Program-made: the position numbers and the translations under genes | Source: Chryseobacterium sp. JV274 | GTDB lineage: Bacteria; Bacteroidota; Bacteroidia; Flavobacteriales; Weeksellaceae | Assembly: GCF_903969135.1 (NCBI RefSeq) | Contig: NZ_LR824569.1 | Span: forward strand, 3,493,001-3,557,000 | Length of the DNA stretch: 64,000 bases | Direction: 5' to 3' | Notes under the pieces: model-generated | Told to the model about the DNA's origin: nothing | What the model saw: the letters and a program-made list of their open reading frames with translations, nothing else | Database searches by the model: none | Shown: piece after piece, positions 44,198-53,745 of the stretch | Layout: the number at the start of each line of letters is the position of its first letter | Position numbering within the stretch: the first letter of the stretch is position 1

Positions 44198-44374
44198 ATG
44201 GCAACAATTAAAGTAAAGCAAGTAAGAAGCGCTATTGGTAGAACAAAAACCCAAAAGAGAACGCTTGAAGCATTAGGATTAAAAAAACTTCACCAAGTTG
44301 TAGAACATGAAGCTACTCCTTCTATCTTAGGAATGGTAGCTGCAGTAAGCCACTTACTTGAAGTTCAAAAATAA
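44198..44374 (+). CDS. rpmD: 50S ribosomal protein L30
   Basis: 58 residues, too short for many automated gene calls. It reads MATIKVKQVRSAIGRTKTQK, then TLEALGLKKLHQVVEHEATP and ends LGMVAAVSHLLEVQK. The S-A-I-G-R and TLxxLGLxKxxxxV pattern is the L30 family. It sits between rpsE and rplO, its standard place. Confidence 0.96.
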   Translation: MATIKVKQVRSAIGRTKTQKRTLEALGLKKLHQVVEHEATPSILGMVAAVSHLLEVQK

Positions 44375-44394
44375 TTTTATAAAAGAGAATTAAA

Positions 44395-44844
44395 ATGAAT
44401 TTAAACAATATACAACCTGCTGCAGGATCTACTTTCAACTCAAAAAGAATTGGTAGAGGTCAAGGTAGTGGAAAAGGAGGTACTTCAACAAAAGGACACA
44501 AAGGTCAGAAAGCTAGAGCTGGTTATTCTCAGAAAATCGGTTTCGAAGGTGGACAGATGCCTTTACAAAGAAGATTACCTAAATTCGGATTCAAAAACGT
44601 AAATAGAAAAGAGTTTAGAGGAATTAACCTTGATACTATTCAAACTTTAATCGAGAACAAATCCATCACTGGAGATATCACGAAAGAAGTTTTAGTAGAA
44701 AACGGGATAGTTTCTAAAAACGAATTAGTGAAAATTATGGGTAGAGGAGAATTGAAATCTGCGGTTTCAATCTCTGCTGACAAATTCACTAAGTCTGCTG
44801 AAGAGCTTATTGCTAAAGCAGGTGGAAAAGCAATTACCTTATAA
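44395..44844 (+). CDS. rplO: 50S ribosomal protein L15
   Basis: 149 residues. The Gly/Lys/Arg-rich N-terminal extension (KRIGRGQGSGKGGTSTKGHK) and FEGGQMPLQRRLPKFGFKN are diagnostic of L15, a late assembly protein. It ends 9 bp before secY. Confidence 0.98.
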   Translation: MNLNNIQPAAGSTFNSKRIGRGQGSGKGGTSTKGHKGQKARAGYSQKIGFEGGQMPLQRRLPKFGFKNVNRKEFRGINLDTIQTLIENKSITGDITKEVLVENGIVSKNELVKIMGRGELKSAVSISADKFTKSAEELIAKAGGKAITL

Positions 44845-44853
44845 TACTTACTA

Positions 44854-46233
44854 ATGAAAGAATTTATACAAACACTTAAAAATATATGGAGCCTAAAGGA
44901 GTTAAGAGATAAAATTCTCTTTACGTTAGGTATTATCCTTGTGTATAGATTCGCATCTTATATCTCACTTCCTGCAATTAACCTTGCAGAGGTGGGAGAT
45001 CTCTTAGAGCATTATAAAAATCAAGGCGGTAACAAGCAAGGAGCAGGTCTCCTTGGCTTGCTTTCGTCGTTTACGGGGGGAGCTTTCAGCCACGCTTCCG
45101 TAATGGCGTTGGGTATCATGCCTTATATTTCTGCTTCTATTATTGTTCAGTTGATGGGAATGGCTATTCCTTATCTTCAGAAGCTTCAGAAAGATGGAGA
45201 GTCAGGTAGAAATACATTGAACCAAATTACAAGATGGTTAACAATTGGAGTTTGTCTGGTACAGGCACCTTCTTATTTAACTTCTATTACTCAATTATTC
45301 TTACCGTATGCTCAGTTCCAATCTGCATATTTTGTAGAGCCAAATTCTATCATGTTCTGGTTGCCAAGTATTGTTATCTTGGTTGCTGGTTCAGTATTCG
45401 CAATGTGGTTAGGTGAAAAGATTACCGACAAAGGAATCGGAAATGGTATTTCCATCCTTATTATGGTGGGAATCCTTTCAAGATTACCTGAAGCATTCGT
45501 ACAGGAGATGGCCGTGCAGAACGGAAAAGGAGGAATGGGATCTATCATGATCCTTATTGAAGTATTATTCTGGATGGTAGTTGTTCTTTTAGCCGTGATT
45601 TTATCTGTGGCTGTTAGAAAAATTCCAATTCAGTATGTAAGCAGAGCTCAAGCAAGAGGAGGTGTAAACAAAAATCTTATGCAGGGCGCAAGACAATGGA
45701 TTCCGTTGAAAGTAAATGCTGCTGGTGTAATGCCGATTATCTTTGCTCAGGCATTGATGTTCGTACCAGGATTATTAACAAAATTCGATGAGTCTAACAC
45801 TTTTCTTGCAGGTTTCAAGAATGTTTTTAGCTGGCAGTACAATGTATTGTTTGCGCTATTAATTATTATCTTCTCGTTTTTCTATACTGCAATTACAATT
45901 CCGGTGAACCAAATGGCTGATGATTTGAAGAGAAATGGAGGTTTAGTACCGAAAGTAAGACCAGGGAAAGAGACAGCAGATTACTTAGATGATATTTTAT
46001 CAAAAATTACCTTGCCAGGTGCAATTTTTTTATCTATCTTTGCAGTCCTTCCGGCAATTGTGCATGGAAGCTTTGTTCAGACAGATGCGTTTGCCTTATT
46101 TTTCGGTGGAACGTCACTATTAATTATGGTAGGTGTAATTTTAGATACCGTTCAACAGATTAATACATATCTGCTGAATCATCACTATGATGGCTTAATG
46201 CAGTCTAAACTGTCTAGAACGACTGGATATTAA
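44854..46233 (+). CDS. secY: Preprotein translocase subunit SecY
   Basis: 459 residues with ten predicted membrane helices. It starts MKEFIQTLKNIWSLKELRDK and shows the plug/TM2 region (GLLSSFTGGAFSHASVMALG), IMPYISASIIVQLM and the cytosolic loop RRxQxR-like VSRAQARGGVNKNLMQGARQ. With SecE and SecG it forms the protein-conducting channel. It carries a Bacteroidota-type extended periplasmic stretch with LEHYKNQGGNKQGAG between helices 1 and 2. Confidence 0.97.
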   Translation: MKEFIQTLKNIWSLKELRDKILFTLGIILVYRFASYISLPAINLAEVGDLLEHYKNQGGNKQGAGLLGLLSSFTGGAFSHASVMALGIMPYISASIIVQLMGMAIPYLQKLQKDGESGRNTLNQITRWLTIGVCLVQAPSYLTSITQLFLPYAQFQSAYFVEPNSIMFWLPSIVILVAGSVFAMWLGEKITDKGIGNGISILIMVGILSRLPEAFVQEMAVQNGKGGMGSIMILIEVLFWMVVVLLAVILSVAVRKIPIQYVSRAQARGGVNKNLMQGARQWIPLKVNAAGVMPIIFAQALMFVPGLLTKFDESNTFLAGFKNVFSWQYNVLFALLIIIFSFFYTAITIPVNQMADDLKRNGGLVPKVRPGKETADYLDDILSKITLPGAIFLSIFAVLPAIVHGSFVQTDAFALFFGGTSLLIMVGVILDTVQQINTYLLNHHYDGLMQSKLSRTTGY

Positions 46234-46236
46234 TTT

Positions 46237-46452
46237 ATGGCAAAACAAAAACATATTGAACAAGACGGCGTTATAACGGAAGCACTTTCGAACGCTCAGT
46301 TCCGTGTAGAACTTGAAAATGGGCATATTCTTATCGCTCATATTTCAGGTAAAATGCGAATGCACTATATTAAACTTTTACCTGGTGATAAGGTAAAACT
46401 AGAAATGTCTCCCTACGATTTAACAAAAGGGAGGATCACATTTAGATATTAA
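46237..46452 (+). CDS. infA: Translation initiation factor IF-1
   Basis: 71 residues. The S1-like OB fold reads [20 protein letters not shown], then [20 protein letters not shown] and [20 protein letters not shown], matching IF-1 throughout. It binds the A site during initiation. It starts 3 bp after secY. No map or adk gene lies between secY and infA, unlike in many other bacteria. Confidence 0.97.
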   Translation: MAKQKHIEQDGVITEALSNAQFRVELENGHILIAHISGKMRMHYIKLLPGDKVKLEMSPYDLTKGRITFRY

Positions 46453-46460
46453 AACAATTA

Positions 46461-46488
46461 GCCAAATGGAATACACTTTCCATTTGGC
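46461..46488 (+). promoter_or_regulatory. Perfect hairpin between infA and rpmJ
   Basis: GCCAAATGGAA (46461-46471) and TTCCATTTGGC (46478-46488) form an 11-bp perfect stem with a 6-nt loop. No T-run follows (ATTTGTAAAAAA), so it is not a normal intrinsic terminator; an RNA-processing site, attenuator or stability element is possible. Confidence 0.6.
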
Positions 46489-46514
46489 ATTTGTAAAAAA
46501 TAAATACTATCAAA

Positions 46515-46631
46515 ATGAAAGTAAGAGCATCAATTAAAAAAAGAAGCGCTGATTGCAAAATCGTACGCAGAAAAGGTGTACTATTCGTAATCAACAAGAA
46601 GAACCCAAAATTTAAACAAAGACAAGGCTAA
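46515..46631 (+). CDS. rpmJ: 50S ribosomal protein L36
   Basis: 38 residues: [20 protein letters not shown], then [18 protein letters not shown]. Only one Cys is present, so this is the zinc-independent form lacking the CxxC...CxxxH ribbon. It is too short for many gene finders. It lies 62 bp after infA, behind the hairpin, and 9 bp before rpsM. Confidence 0.95.
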   Translation: MKVRASIKKRSADCKIVRRKGVLFVINKKNPKFKQRQG

Positions 46632-46640
46632 CATTAAATT

Positions 46641-47018
46641 ATGGCGAGAATTGCAGGTATTGATTTACCAAAAAACAAAAGAGGTGTTATCGGTTTAACT
46701 TACATCTATGGAGTAGGAAGAAATACTTCTTCCGAAATCCTTAAAGCTGCCGGTATCAGCGAAGACAAGAAAGTCAACGAATGGAATGACGATGAATTGG
46801 CTGCAATCAGAACATATATCTCTGAAAACGTTAAAGTAGAAGGAGAATTAAGATCTGAAGTGCAATTGAACATCAAGAGATTGATGGACATAGGATGCCA
46901 ACGAGGAATACGTCACAGACTAGGATTACCTTTAAGAGGCCAGAGAACGAAAAACAACTCTAGAACCCGTAAAGGAAAGAGAAAAACAGTTGCTAACAAG
47001 AAAAAGGCAAGTAAATAA
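46641..47018 (+). CDS. rpsM: 30S ribosomal protein S13
   Basis: 125 residues. [20 protein letters not shown], the [21 protein letters not shown] region and [14 protein letters not shown] are standard for S13, which contacts P-site tRNA and the 50S subunit. First gene of the alpha part of the cluster. Confidence 0.98.
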   Translation: MARIAGIDLPKNKRGVIGLTYIYGVGRNTSSEILKAAGISEDKKVNEWNDDELAAIRTYISENVKVEGELRSEVQLNIKRLMDIGCQRGIRHRLGLPLRGQRTKNNSRTRKGKRKTVANKKKASK

Positions 47019-47030
47019 TCGTTAGGAATT

Positions 47031-47420
47031 ATGGCAAAACAAAGTAAAGTAGTTAAAAAAAGAAAAGTAAAAGTTGAAGCTATTGGTGAAGCACATATTC
47101 AAGCTTCTTTCAATAACATCATCATTTCTTTAACAAATAAAAGTGGAGAGGTTATCTCTTGGGCATCTGCCGGTAAAATGGGATTCAGAGGTTCTAAAAA
47201 GAACACTCCTTTTGCTGCTCAAATGGCAGCTGAAAATTGCTCTGCTGTAGCTCATGAAGCTGGATTAAGAAGAGTAAAGGTGTTTGTGAAAGGTCCAGGT
47301 GCAGGTAGAGAATCTGCAATCAGATCTATTCACAATTCAGGAATTGAAGTTAGCGAAATCATTGATGTGACTCCAATGCCGCACAATGGATGTAGACCAC
47401 CAAAAAGAAGAAGAGTTTAA
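47031..47420 (+). CDS. rpsK: 30S ribosomal protein S11
   Basis: 129 residues. [37 protein letters not shown] and [16 protein letters not shown] identify S11, part of the platform near the mRNA exit. The Asn-Gly in PHNGC is the usual site for isoaspartate formation in E. coli S11. Confidence 0.98.
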   Translation: MAKQSKVVKKRKVKVEAIGEAHIQASFNNIIISLTNKSGEVISWASAGKMGFRGSKKNTPFAAQMAAENCSAVAHEAGLRRVKVFVKGPGAGRESAIRSIHNSGIEVSEIIDVTPMPHNGCRPPKRRRV

Positions 47421-47439
47421 TTTTTAGAATTTACCCATT

Positions 47440-48048
47440 ATGGCAAGATATATTGGACCTAAAACTAAGATTGCTAGAAAGTTTGGTGCTGCAATCTACG
47501 GAGATGATAAAAACTTCGAAAAAAGAAAAAACCAACCGCCAGGACAACACGGTCCTAACAAAAGAAGAGGTGCTAAAAAATCAGAATATGCAGTTCAGTT
47601 AGCTGAAAAACAAAAAGCTAAATATACTTACGGTATTTTAGAAAGACAGTTTGCTAACTTATTTGAAAAAGCACACAGAAGCAAAGGAGTAACAGGGGAA
47701 GTTCTATTACAACTTTGTGAATCAAGATTGGATAACGTAGTGTACAGATTAGGTTTTGCTAAAACTAGATCTGGTGCAAGACAATTAGTTTCTCACAGAC
47801 ACATCACTGTGAACGGAGAAATTCTTAATATCCCTTCTTACTTGGTAAAAGCTGGTGATGTAATCACTGTAAGAGAAAAGTCTAAGTCTCTTGAGGTTGT
47901 TACCAATGCATTGGCTTCTAAGTCAAACTATGAGTGGTTACAATTCAACGATGAGAAGAAAGAAGGTACTTTCATTTCTGCTCCTGAAAGAATCCAAATT
48001 CCGGAGGACATTAAGGAGAACCTTATCGTGGAACTTTACTCTAAATAA
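47440..48048 (+). CDS. rpsD: 30S ribosomal protein S4
   Basis: 202 residues. [20 protein letters not shown], the [20 protein letters not shown] region and an S4 RNA-binding domain ([20 protein letters not shown] and [10 protein letters not shown]) are present. The N-terminus lacks the four-Cys zinc site, so it is the zinc-free type. In E. coli S4 represses the alpha operon. Confidence 0.98.
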   Translation: MARYIGPKTKIARKFGAAIYGDDKNFEKRKNQPPGQHGPNKRRGAKKSEYAVQLAEKQKAKYTYGILERQFANLFEKAHRSKGVTGEVLLQLCESRLDNVVYRLGFAKTRSGARQLVSHRHITVNGEILNIPSYLVKAGDVITVREKSKSLEVVTNALASKSNYEWLQFNDEKKEGTFISAPERIQIPEDIKENLIVELYSK

Positions 48049-48081
48049 TTTTTTAATCAAATTTTTGCTCAACCCAATAAT

Positions 48082-49077
48082 ATGGCAATTTTACAATTCA
48101 TAAAACCCGATAAAGTAATTTTACTTAACTCTGATGAATTTAAAGGTCAATTCGAATTCAGACCTTTAGAACCAGGTTTCGGGCTTACAATCGGTAATGC
48201 TTTGAGAAGAGTGTTGCTTTCTTCTCTGGAAGGATACGCTATTTCATCTATCAAAATAGAAGGTGTAGAGCACGAATTTTCAACTATTCCAGGAGTAATC
48301 GAAGATGTTACCGAAATTATTCTTAACCTTAAGCAGGTAAGATTAAAAGCTGCAGCAGAAGGCCAGGCTAACGAGCAGGTTGTTGCTAAAGTTTCAGGTC
48401 AGACGGTTATTACTGCTGGTGATTTAGGAAAGTCTATCAATGGATTTGAGGTTTTAAACCCAGATTTAGTGATTTGCAACCTAAACAGTGATGTAACTTT
48501 CGAAATTACTTTCAATATTGAAAAAGGCAGAGGGTATGTGCCTTCTGAACAAAATAAGTCAAACAATGCTCCTGTAGGAACTATTGCTATCGACTCTATT
48601 TTTACGCCGATCAAGAAAGTACAATATAGCATTGAAAATTATCGTGTAGAGCAAAAAACAGACTACGAAAAACTTGTATTAGATATAGAAACTGATGGGT
48701 CTATCAGCCCTCAAAATGCTTTAACAGAAGCTTCTAAGATATTAATTTATCACTTCATGCTATTCTCTGATGAGAGAATCACGCTTGAAACTGAAGCTGT
48801 AAAAGCATCTATCCAGTACGATGAAGAAACACTTCACACAAGACAACTTCTTAAGTCTAAATTAGCAGATATGGATCTTTCTGTAAGAGCCCTTAACTGT
48901 CTAAAAGCAGCTGAAGTAGAAACTCTTGGAGAATTAGTTTCTTACAGTAAGTCTGATTTGATGAAATTCAGAAATTTTGGTAAAAAATCTTTGACAGAAC
49001 TAGAAGAATTAGTGCATTCAAAAGGTCTTAACTTCGGTTTCGACGTTGCAAAATATAAGTTAGACGCTGATAAATAA
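48082..49077 (+). CDS. rpoA: RNA polymerase subunit alpha
   Basis: 331 residues. The N-terminal assembly domain contains [20 protein letters not shown] and [20 protein letters not shown], and the middle region has [20 protein letters not shown]. The C-terminal domain (about 255-325, [20 protein letters not shown] and [15 protein letters not shown]) is the helix-hairpin-helix unit that touches DNA and activators. It lies 33 bp after rpsD. Confidence 0.98.
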   Translation: MAILQFIKPDKVILLNSDEFKGQFEFRPLEPGFGLTIGNALRRVLLSSLEGYAISSIKIEGVEHEFSTIPGVIEDVTEIILNLKQVRLKAAAEGQANEQVVAKVSGQTVITAGDLGKSINGFEVLNPDLVICNLNSDVTFEITFNIEKGRGYVPSEQNKSNNAPVGTIAIDSIFTPIKKVQYSIENYRVEQKTDYEKLVLDIETDGSISPQNALTEASKILIYHFMLFSDERITLETEAVKASIQYDEETLHTRQLLKSKLADMDLSVRALNCLKAAEVETLGELVSYSKSDLMKFRNFGKKSLTELEELVHSKGLNFGFDVAKYKLDADK

Positions 49078-49083
49078 TTAATA

Positions 49084-49605
49084 ATGAGACACGGTAAAAA
49101 ATTCAATCACTTAGGAAGAACAGCTTCTCACAGAAGTGCTTTACTTTCTAATATGGCTTGTTCTCTAATTGAGCATAAAAGAATCAACACTACTGTAGCT
49201 AAAGCTAAAGCTTTAAGAGTATATGTTGAGCCTCTATTAACAAAAGCAAAAGAAGATACTACACACAACAGAAGAATAGTATTCTCTTATCTTCAAAATA
49301 AATTTGCGGTTGCTGAATTATTCAGAACTGTAGCTCCTAAAATCGCTGAAAGAAACGGTGGTTATACAAGAATCATTAAGACAGGTTTCAGACCAGGTGA
49401 TGCTGCTGATATGGCTCTTATCGAATTAGTAGATTTCAACGAGCTTTACAACCCTAATGCTGAAGAGAAAAAAGCTACAAGAAGAAGCAGAAGATCAACT
49501 GCTACTACAAAAAAAGCTGAAGCAGTAGTTGCTGATGCTCCTGTAGTAGAAGAAAAAGTAGAAGAAGCTAAAGCTGATACTACTGAAGAAAAAACTGAAG
49601 AATAA
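49084..49605 (+). CDS. rplQ: 50S ribosomal protein L17
   Basis: 173 residues. [20 protein letters not shown] and the middle domain are typical of L17 at the tunnel exit. The C-terminus is extended by about 45 residues rich in Ala, Glu, Lys and Val ([20 protein letters not shown] onward), a low-complexity tail I know from Bacteroidota L17. Last gene of the cluster, closed by a strong terminator. Confidence 0.97.
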   Translation: MRHGKKFNHLGRTASHRSALLSNMACSLIEHKRINTTVAKAKALRVYVEPLLTKAKEDTTHNRRIVFSYLQNKFAVAELFRTVAPKIAERNGGYTRIIKTGFRPGDAADMALIELVDFNELYNPNAEEKKATRRSRRSTATTKKAEAVVADAPVVEEKVEEAKADTTEEKTEE

Positions 49606-49622
49606 TATTCATTCAGATATAT

Positions 49623-49657
49623 AAAAAAAACCATCCGGATTCCGGATGGTTTTTTTA
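49623..49657 (+). terminator. Terminator of the ribosomal cluster
   Basis: ACCATCCGG (49630-49638) pairs with CCGGATGGT (49642-49650), and flanking A and T runs extend the stem. Seven T close it. It is 25 bp after rplQ. Confidence 0.92.
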
Positions 49658-49678
49658 TTTTCATTACTTAGAATAAAA

Positions 49679-49704
49679 TGTCCCTCTATATTGAGGGACA
49701 TTGC
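49679..49704 (-). terminator. Terminator of the MliC-like gene
   Basis: AATGTCCCTC (49679-49688) pairs perfectly with GAGGGACATT (49695-49704) around a 6-nt loop. The minus strand continues TTTATTC. It lies just after the stop of the minus-strand lipoprotein gene and back to back with the rplQ terminator. Confidence 0.7.
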
Positions 49705-49708
49705 TATT

Positions 49709-50143
49709 TTAGATCTTTGTTCTTTTCAATTCAATAAGATTATTACCCTGTTCAAGGTGAAGGCTGTCTCCTTTTACCCTTGCTGTCATATCATCTTTCT
49801 TGTAAATTGTTTCACCACCCTTGGTTTCTGTCTTAGGTAATGTAAATGTTTTCTTGTTGCTGGTAATGGCTACTGTACTTTCTTTCGGATCGTTTTTGAA
49901 TACTACTTTCACTAATGTTCCGTCTGTAGCTTTATAAACAAAATCTGTTTTTTCAATTTTCTGTCCGTTTACATCTACTGTAGAAGAACTTTGTGTTAAC
50001 GAATCTATTTTTCCATTGTTATCTGTAACTACAGTTGTTGAGCTGTCTGTTTTGATAACACTTTTATTTCCACTCTCATTTTTTTTGCAGCCGATAGCTG
50101 TTAATGTAAGTACAGCACCTAGTGCTAAAAGACTTTTTTTCAT
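49709..50143 (-). CDS. Lipoprotein with MliC-like C-terminal domain
   Basis: 144 residues. The lipobox is AIGC (Cys19), followed by a Ser/Thr/Asn-rich linker. The C-terminal 80 residues (FVYKATDGTLVKVVFKND, FTLPKTETKGGETIYKKDD, MTARVKGDSLHLEQGNNLIE) resemble the beta-barrel of MliC/PliC inhibitors of C-type lysozyme, which have a similar Gly-Asp-x-x-x-L-E ending. The MliC cysteines are absent, so the assignment is tentative. It is monocistronic and divergent from the GH35 gene. Confidence 0.55.
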   Translation of the reverse strand: MKKSLLALGAVLTLTAIGCKKNESGNKSVIKTDSSTTVVTDNNGKIDSLTQSSSTVDVNGQKIEKTDFVYKATDGTLVKVVFKNDPKESTVAITSNKKTFTLPKTETKGGETIYKKDDMTARVKGDSLHLEQGNNLIELKRTKI

Positions 50144-50209
50144 GATTATATTATTTGATATTCAATATGATTTTTATATTTTAATTTTACAAAAATCATG
50201 CCTTACAAT

Positions 50210-52063
50210 ATGAGAAATTTTAGTCATTATTTATACATAATTCTTTTCTTTTTATCCTTTAATACTATGTTTTCACAAAAAGGAAATTTTGAAATTAAGG
50301 ATGGACATTTCATCTTAAATAGGAAACCGTTCACAGTGTATTCCGGGGAGATGCACTATCCGAGGGTTCCGTCAGAATACTGGAAGCACCGGCTGGAGAT
50401 GATGAAAGCAATGGGTTTGAATACGGTTACCACTTATGTTTTTTGGAATTATCATGAAGAGGCTACAGGAAAATGGAATTTTTCGGGTGAAAAAGATTTG
50501 AAGAAGTTTATAAAAACAGCACAAGAAGTCGGTTTGTATGTTATTATTCGACCGGGACCCTACGTTTGTGCGGAATGGGAATTTGGTGGATATCCTTGGT
50601 GGCTGCAAAAATATAAAGATCTTGAGATAAGAAGAGATAATAAAGCTTTTCTGGAAGAATGCCGGAAATATATTAATCAGCTGGCAAAACAAATAGTACC
50701 CATGCAGATCAATAATGGTGGTCCGGTGATTATGGTTCAGGCTGAAAATGAGTTTGGTTCCTATGTTGCCCAAAGAAAAGATATTCCTCTCGAAGAGCAT
50801 AGAAAATACAGCCACAAGATAAAAGAAATGCTTTTGAACAGCGGAGTTTCGGTTCCGTTATTTACTTCAGATGGAAGCTCACTTTTTAAAGGTGGTTCTA
50901 TTGAAGGAGCGATACCAACAGCAAACGGGGAAGGTGATATTGATATTTTAAAGAAAAGCATCAATGAATATAATGGAGGACAGGGGCCTTACATGGTTGC
51001 CGAATACTACCCCGGATGGCTTGATCATTGGGCAGAACCTTTTGCTAAGGTTTCTACAGAAGAAGTGGTAAAGCAAACAGAGCTGTATATAAAAAATGGA
51101 ATTTCTTTTAATTATTATATGATTCATGGCGGAACCAACTTTGGATTTACCAGCGGTGCAAATTACGATAGGGATCATGATATCCAGCCGGATCTTACAA
51201 GCTATGATTATGATGCTCCCATCAGTGAAGCAGGATGGGCTACTCCAAAATATAATGCGCTGAGAGAAGTTTTCCAAAAAATACATCAGAATAAGCTTCC
51301 TGATGTTCCAAGGCCAATGAAAGTCATCACTATTCCCACTATTAAATTTTCAAAAATAAATTGCCTCTTTGATCTTACTGATCGTCAGAAACCTGTTGTG
51401 AGTGATAAACCGCTTACATTTGAAGATTTGAATATCGGAAACGGATATGTTCTCTACAGAAGAAAATTTGATAATGATACGAAAGGAAAATTAGAGATAA
51501 AAGGATTACGTGATTATGCCAACATATACATCAATGGCAGATGGAAAGGAGAATTGAACAGGGTGAACAAAAAATATGATCTTGATATTGAAATTAAACC
51601 AGGAGACCGATTGGAAATTCTGGTTGAAAATATGGGTAGGATCAATTATGGAGCAGAGATTGTCCATAATTTAAAAGGCATTATCAGTCCAGTAAAAATC
51701 AACGGAACTGAAGTCTCCGGAAACTGGGAAATGCTTCCAATGCCTTTCGATACTTTTCCCAAACATACTTTTAAACAAAAAGAGATTGCAGCTCACTCAC
51801 CCGTAATTCAGGAAGCTGAATTTACACTTGATGAGACAGGAGATACTTTTCTTGACATGAGATATTTTGGAAAAGGAATTGTTTTTATCAACGGAAAAAA
51901 TGCAGGAAGATACTGGAGTAAAGTAGGGCCGCAGCTGACTCTTTACATTCCTGGAGTTTGGTTGAAGAAAGGCAGGAATCTGATTCAAATCTTCGAACAA
52001 ATTGAATCTCATAATACAGTAAGCAGCATTGATCATCCTATACTTGATTGTCTTGTGGAATAA
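50210..52063 (+). CDS. Exported GH35 beta-galactosidase
   Basis: 617 residues from the ATG at 50210 (an in-frame ATG four codons earlier is also possible). A signal peptide ends around TMFSQ. The GH35 core is clear: FTVYSGEMHYPRVPSEYW, MGLNTVTTYVFWNYHE, RPGPYVCAEWEFGGYP, the acid/base Glu in QAENEFGSY and the nucleophile Glu in VAEYYPGWLDHWAEP. C-terminal beta-sandwich domains follow (jelly-roll carrying a carbohydrate-binding fold). It cleaves terminal beta-galactose from oligo- or polysaccharides in the periplasm or outside. No SusC/SusD or other glycosidase accompanies it, so it is not part of a visible PUL. Confidence 0.92.
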   Translation: MRNFSHYLYIILFFLSFNTMFSQKGNFEIKDGHFILNRKPFTVYSGEMHYPRVPSEYWKHRLEMMKAMGLNTVTTYVFWNYHEEATGKWNFSGEKDLKKFIKTAQEVGLYVIIRPGPYVCAEWEFGGYPWWLQKYKDLEIRRDNKAFLEECRKYINQLAKQIVPMQINNGGPVIMVQAENEFGSYVAQRKDIPLEEHRKYSHKIKEMLLNSGVSVPLFTSDGSSLFKGGSIEGAIPTANGEGDIDILKKSINEYNGGQGPYMVAEYYPGWLDHWAEPFAKVSTEEVVKQTELYIKNGISFNYYMIHGGTNFGFTSGANYDRDHDIQPDLTSYDYDAPISEAGWATPKYNALREVFQKIHQNKLPDVPRPMKVITIPTIKFSKINCLFDLTDRQKPVVSDKPLTFEDLNIGNGYVLYRRKFDNDTKGKLEIKGLRDYANIYINGRWKGELNRVNKKYDLDIEIKPGDRLEILVENMGRINYGAEIVHNLKGIISPVKINGTEVSGNWEMLPMPFDTFPKHTFKQKEIAAHSPVIQEAEFTLDETGDTFLDMRYFGKGIVFINGKNAGRYWSKVGPQLTLYIPGVWLKKGRNLIQIFEQIESHNTVSSIDHPILDCLVE

Positions 52064-52214
52064 TTCTCTGTTTTAAAGGTTTTATTACGACTTTGTGACT
52101 TGTGTTTTAATTCATTATGAAATAGTTATATTAATATTGGTTTTTAAATGAGAAATTGATTAAATTTAATAGAGCTAAAAAAACTTAACCATAATTACAA
52201 ACTCCAAAATCAAT

Positions 52215-52262
52215 ATTACACAAAGGTGTAATTGATTTCAATTTGTTTTCTGTTGAAATTTG
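52215..52262 (+). promoter_or_regulatory. Palindromic operator and promoter, copy 1 (regulator operon)
   Basis: ATTACAC-AAAG-GTGTAAT (52215-52232) is a perfect 18-bp palindrome followed by TGATT. After 17 bp comes GAAATTTG (52255-52262), and the ATG of the response regulator is 18 bp further on. The whole layout is repeated at 55155-55202. It probably is the binding site of the NarL-type regulator encoded just downstream. Confidence 0.7.
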
Positions 52263-52280
52263 CTACAAAGAAACAAAGTC

Positions 52281-52913
52281 ATGAGCATTTCCATCGCCAT
52301 AGTAGAGGACGAAAAAAACTACAACAATGCGTTGAAGAAAGTCATCAATTACCAACAGGATATGAAGGTAATTGCTCAGTTTTTTGATGGAAATGATGCC
52401 ATGCAAAACCTCCCCGCTATTTCCCCGGACGTAGTGATGATGGATATCCAGTTACAAGATATGCTGGGAATTGAAATCATAGAAAAACTGCGAAAAGACA
52501 TGCCCAATACACAATTTATCATGTGTACCAGCTTTGATGATGATGAGAAGATTTTTAATTCTTTAAAAGCTGGTGCGATGGGCTATCTTGTAAAAGGAGA
52601 AAGTATGGATAAAATCCTTTCTTCAATCCGGGATGTATATCAGGGTGGAGCTCCTATGAGTTTTTCCATTGCCCGAAGAGTTCTCAGACATTTTGAACGA
52701 AAACTTCCCGAAATTAAAGGCTTCGATGAACTTACAGTGCGTGAAAAAGAAATTCTTGACCTTCTTTCGGAGGGACTTCTTTATAAAGAGATCGCAGACA
52801 AAAAATGTATCAGCATTGATACAGTAAAAAAACATGTCGGAAATATCTACAGAAAACTTCACGTAAACAATAAAGTGGAGGCTATTAATAAATTTAACCA
52901 ATCAAAAAACTAA
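52281..52913 (+). CDS. NarL/LuxR-type response regulator
   Basis: 210 residues from the ATG at 52281 (a TTG 21 bp upstream in frame is rejected because it lies in the promoter region). The receiver domain has the acidic pair in VEDE, phosphoacceptor D55 in VVMMDIQLQD, the switch Thr/Ser in MCTSFDD and Lys in YLVKGES. The LuxR-type helix-turn-helix (about 148-205: LTVREKEILDLLSEGLLYKE, SIDTVKKHVGNIYRKLHVNN) closes the protein. It is the first gene of a four-gene operon ending in the kinase. The same palindrome precedes this gene and the output genes, so autoregulation is likely. Confidence 0.92.
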   Translation: MSISIAIVEDEKNYNNALKKVINYQQDMKVIAQFFDGNDAMQNLPAISPDVVMMDIQLQDMLGIEIIEKLRKDMPNTQFIMCTSFDDDEKIFNSLKAGAMGYLVKGESMDKILSSIRDVYQGGAPMSFSIARRVLRHFERKLPEIKGFDELTVREKEILDLLSEGLLYKEIADKKCISIDTVKKHVGNIYRKLHVNNKVEAINKFNQSKN

Positions 52914-52919
52914 GAAACA

Positions 52920-53744
52920 ATGGAAAAAGAATTGCATGATTTTAAATGTGCTTTGGAAGCTGAGATTATTGCTAAGCAAAAGGCAGGAGCAATTAAGGAT
53001 TTCTATGAAATGAAGGAGTTTACAGAACGTGAGCAATGGATAAAGGATTATATTACAAAGAATGGTGTGGAATTTTTCGTAACACATCCTATAGGAGATG
53101 AAGAATTTATAAAGAACAGAGAATTGTTTGAACAGCGGGCTCCTGATATTACTCAAGAATTGTACATAGATTTTAATTTATTTGAAACCCTTGTAAGAGA
53201 CCATTTGAATGAGGGGTATACAATAATGAAGATCTCTTTTAGACAACTTCCAGAGAATGAAATTAGTGAATTTTCCAGAATCATGCCTGAAAATCAATCA
53301 TCACTGAAAAGTATAGAAGGATATTTATATGCAAGCCTTTCCTTCCATGAGGCATCAGATACAACCAAACTGGATAAACATTATTTTGTTTTTAACCTGG
53401 ATAGATATTATGAGGTAGATGAAAACCATTTGAGACGCTTTGATAATACAGATTTAGGGAGAATCCTCACTAACGTATCCAATGACGCTTATGTAGCAAA
53501 CTGTATACGTTATGAGTTGATTCTTGTAAAACAGTACATTGATAGAATACACATGTATTTGGAAGGTTGCCTTAAAAAAAATATTTCTAGACTTGACTTC
53601 ATACCATGTATTGGAAGAAAAAAGACGGTAAGTTTTGGAAGTGGGAAACAGTCAATATATCTTGCAACCATGCCATCAGATAATAATAAACAATTACTTA
53701 GCGCAGATTTTCCATATTACGATCAGGGAAGTTTAGAGCCATAA
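52920..53744 (+). CDS. Unrecognised protein of the two-component cluster
   Basis: 274 residues with no signal peptide or membrane helix. It starts with a charged helix (KELHDFKCALEAEIIAKQKA) and includes DFNLFETLVRDHLNEGYTIM, HYFVFNLDRYYEVDENHLRR and FIPCIGRKKTVSFGSGKQSI. I recognise no family. It starts 6 bp after the regulator stop and ends 1 bp before the next start, so it is translated with the two-component genes. Lying between regulator and kinase and being cytosolic, it could modulate signalling or act as an effector; neither is shown. Confidence 0.7.
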   Translation: MEKELHDFKCALEAEIIAKQKAGAIKDFYEMKEFTEREQWIKDYITKNGVEFFVTHPIGDEEFIKNRELFEQRAPDITQELYIDFNLFETLVRDHLNEGYTIMKISFRQLPENEISEFSRIMPENQSSLKSIEGYLYASLSFHEASDTTKLDKHYFVFNLDRYYEVDENHLRRFDNTDLGRILTNVSNDAYVANCIRYELILVKQYIDRIHMYLEGCLKKNISRLDFIPCIGRKKTVSFGSGKQSIYLATMPSDNNKQLLSADFPYYDQGSLEP

Positions 53745-53745
53745 G

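Noticed and set aside
50198..52063. A polysaccharide utilisation locus around the GH35 gene
   Set aside because: No SusC/SusD pair, second glycosidase or hybrid regulator is adjacent; the two-component genes downstream have their own promoter.
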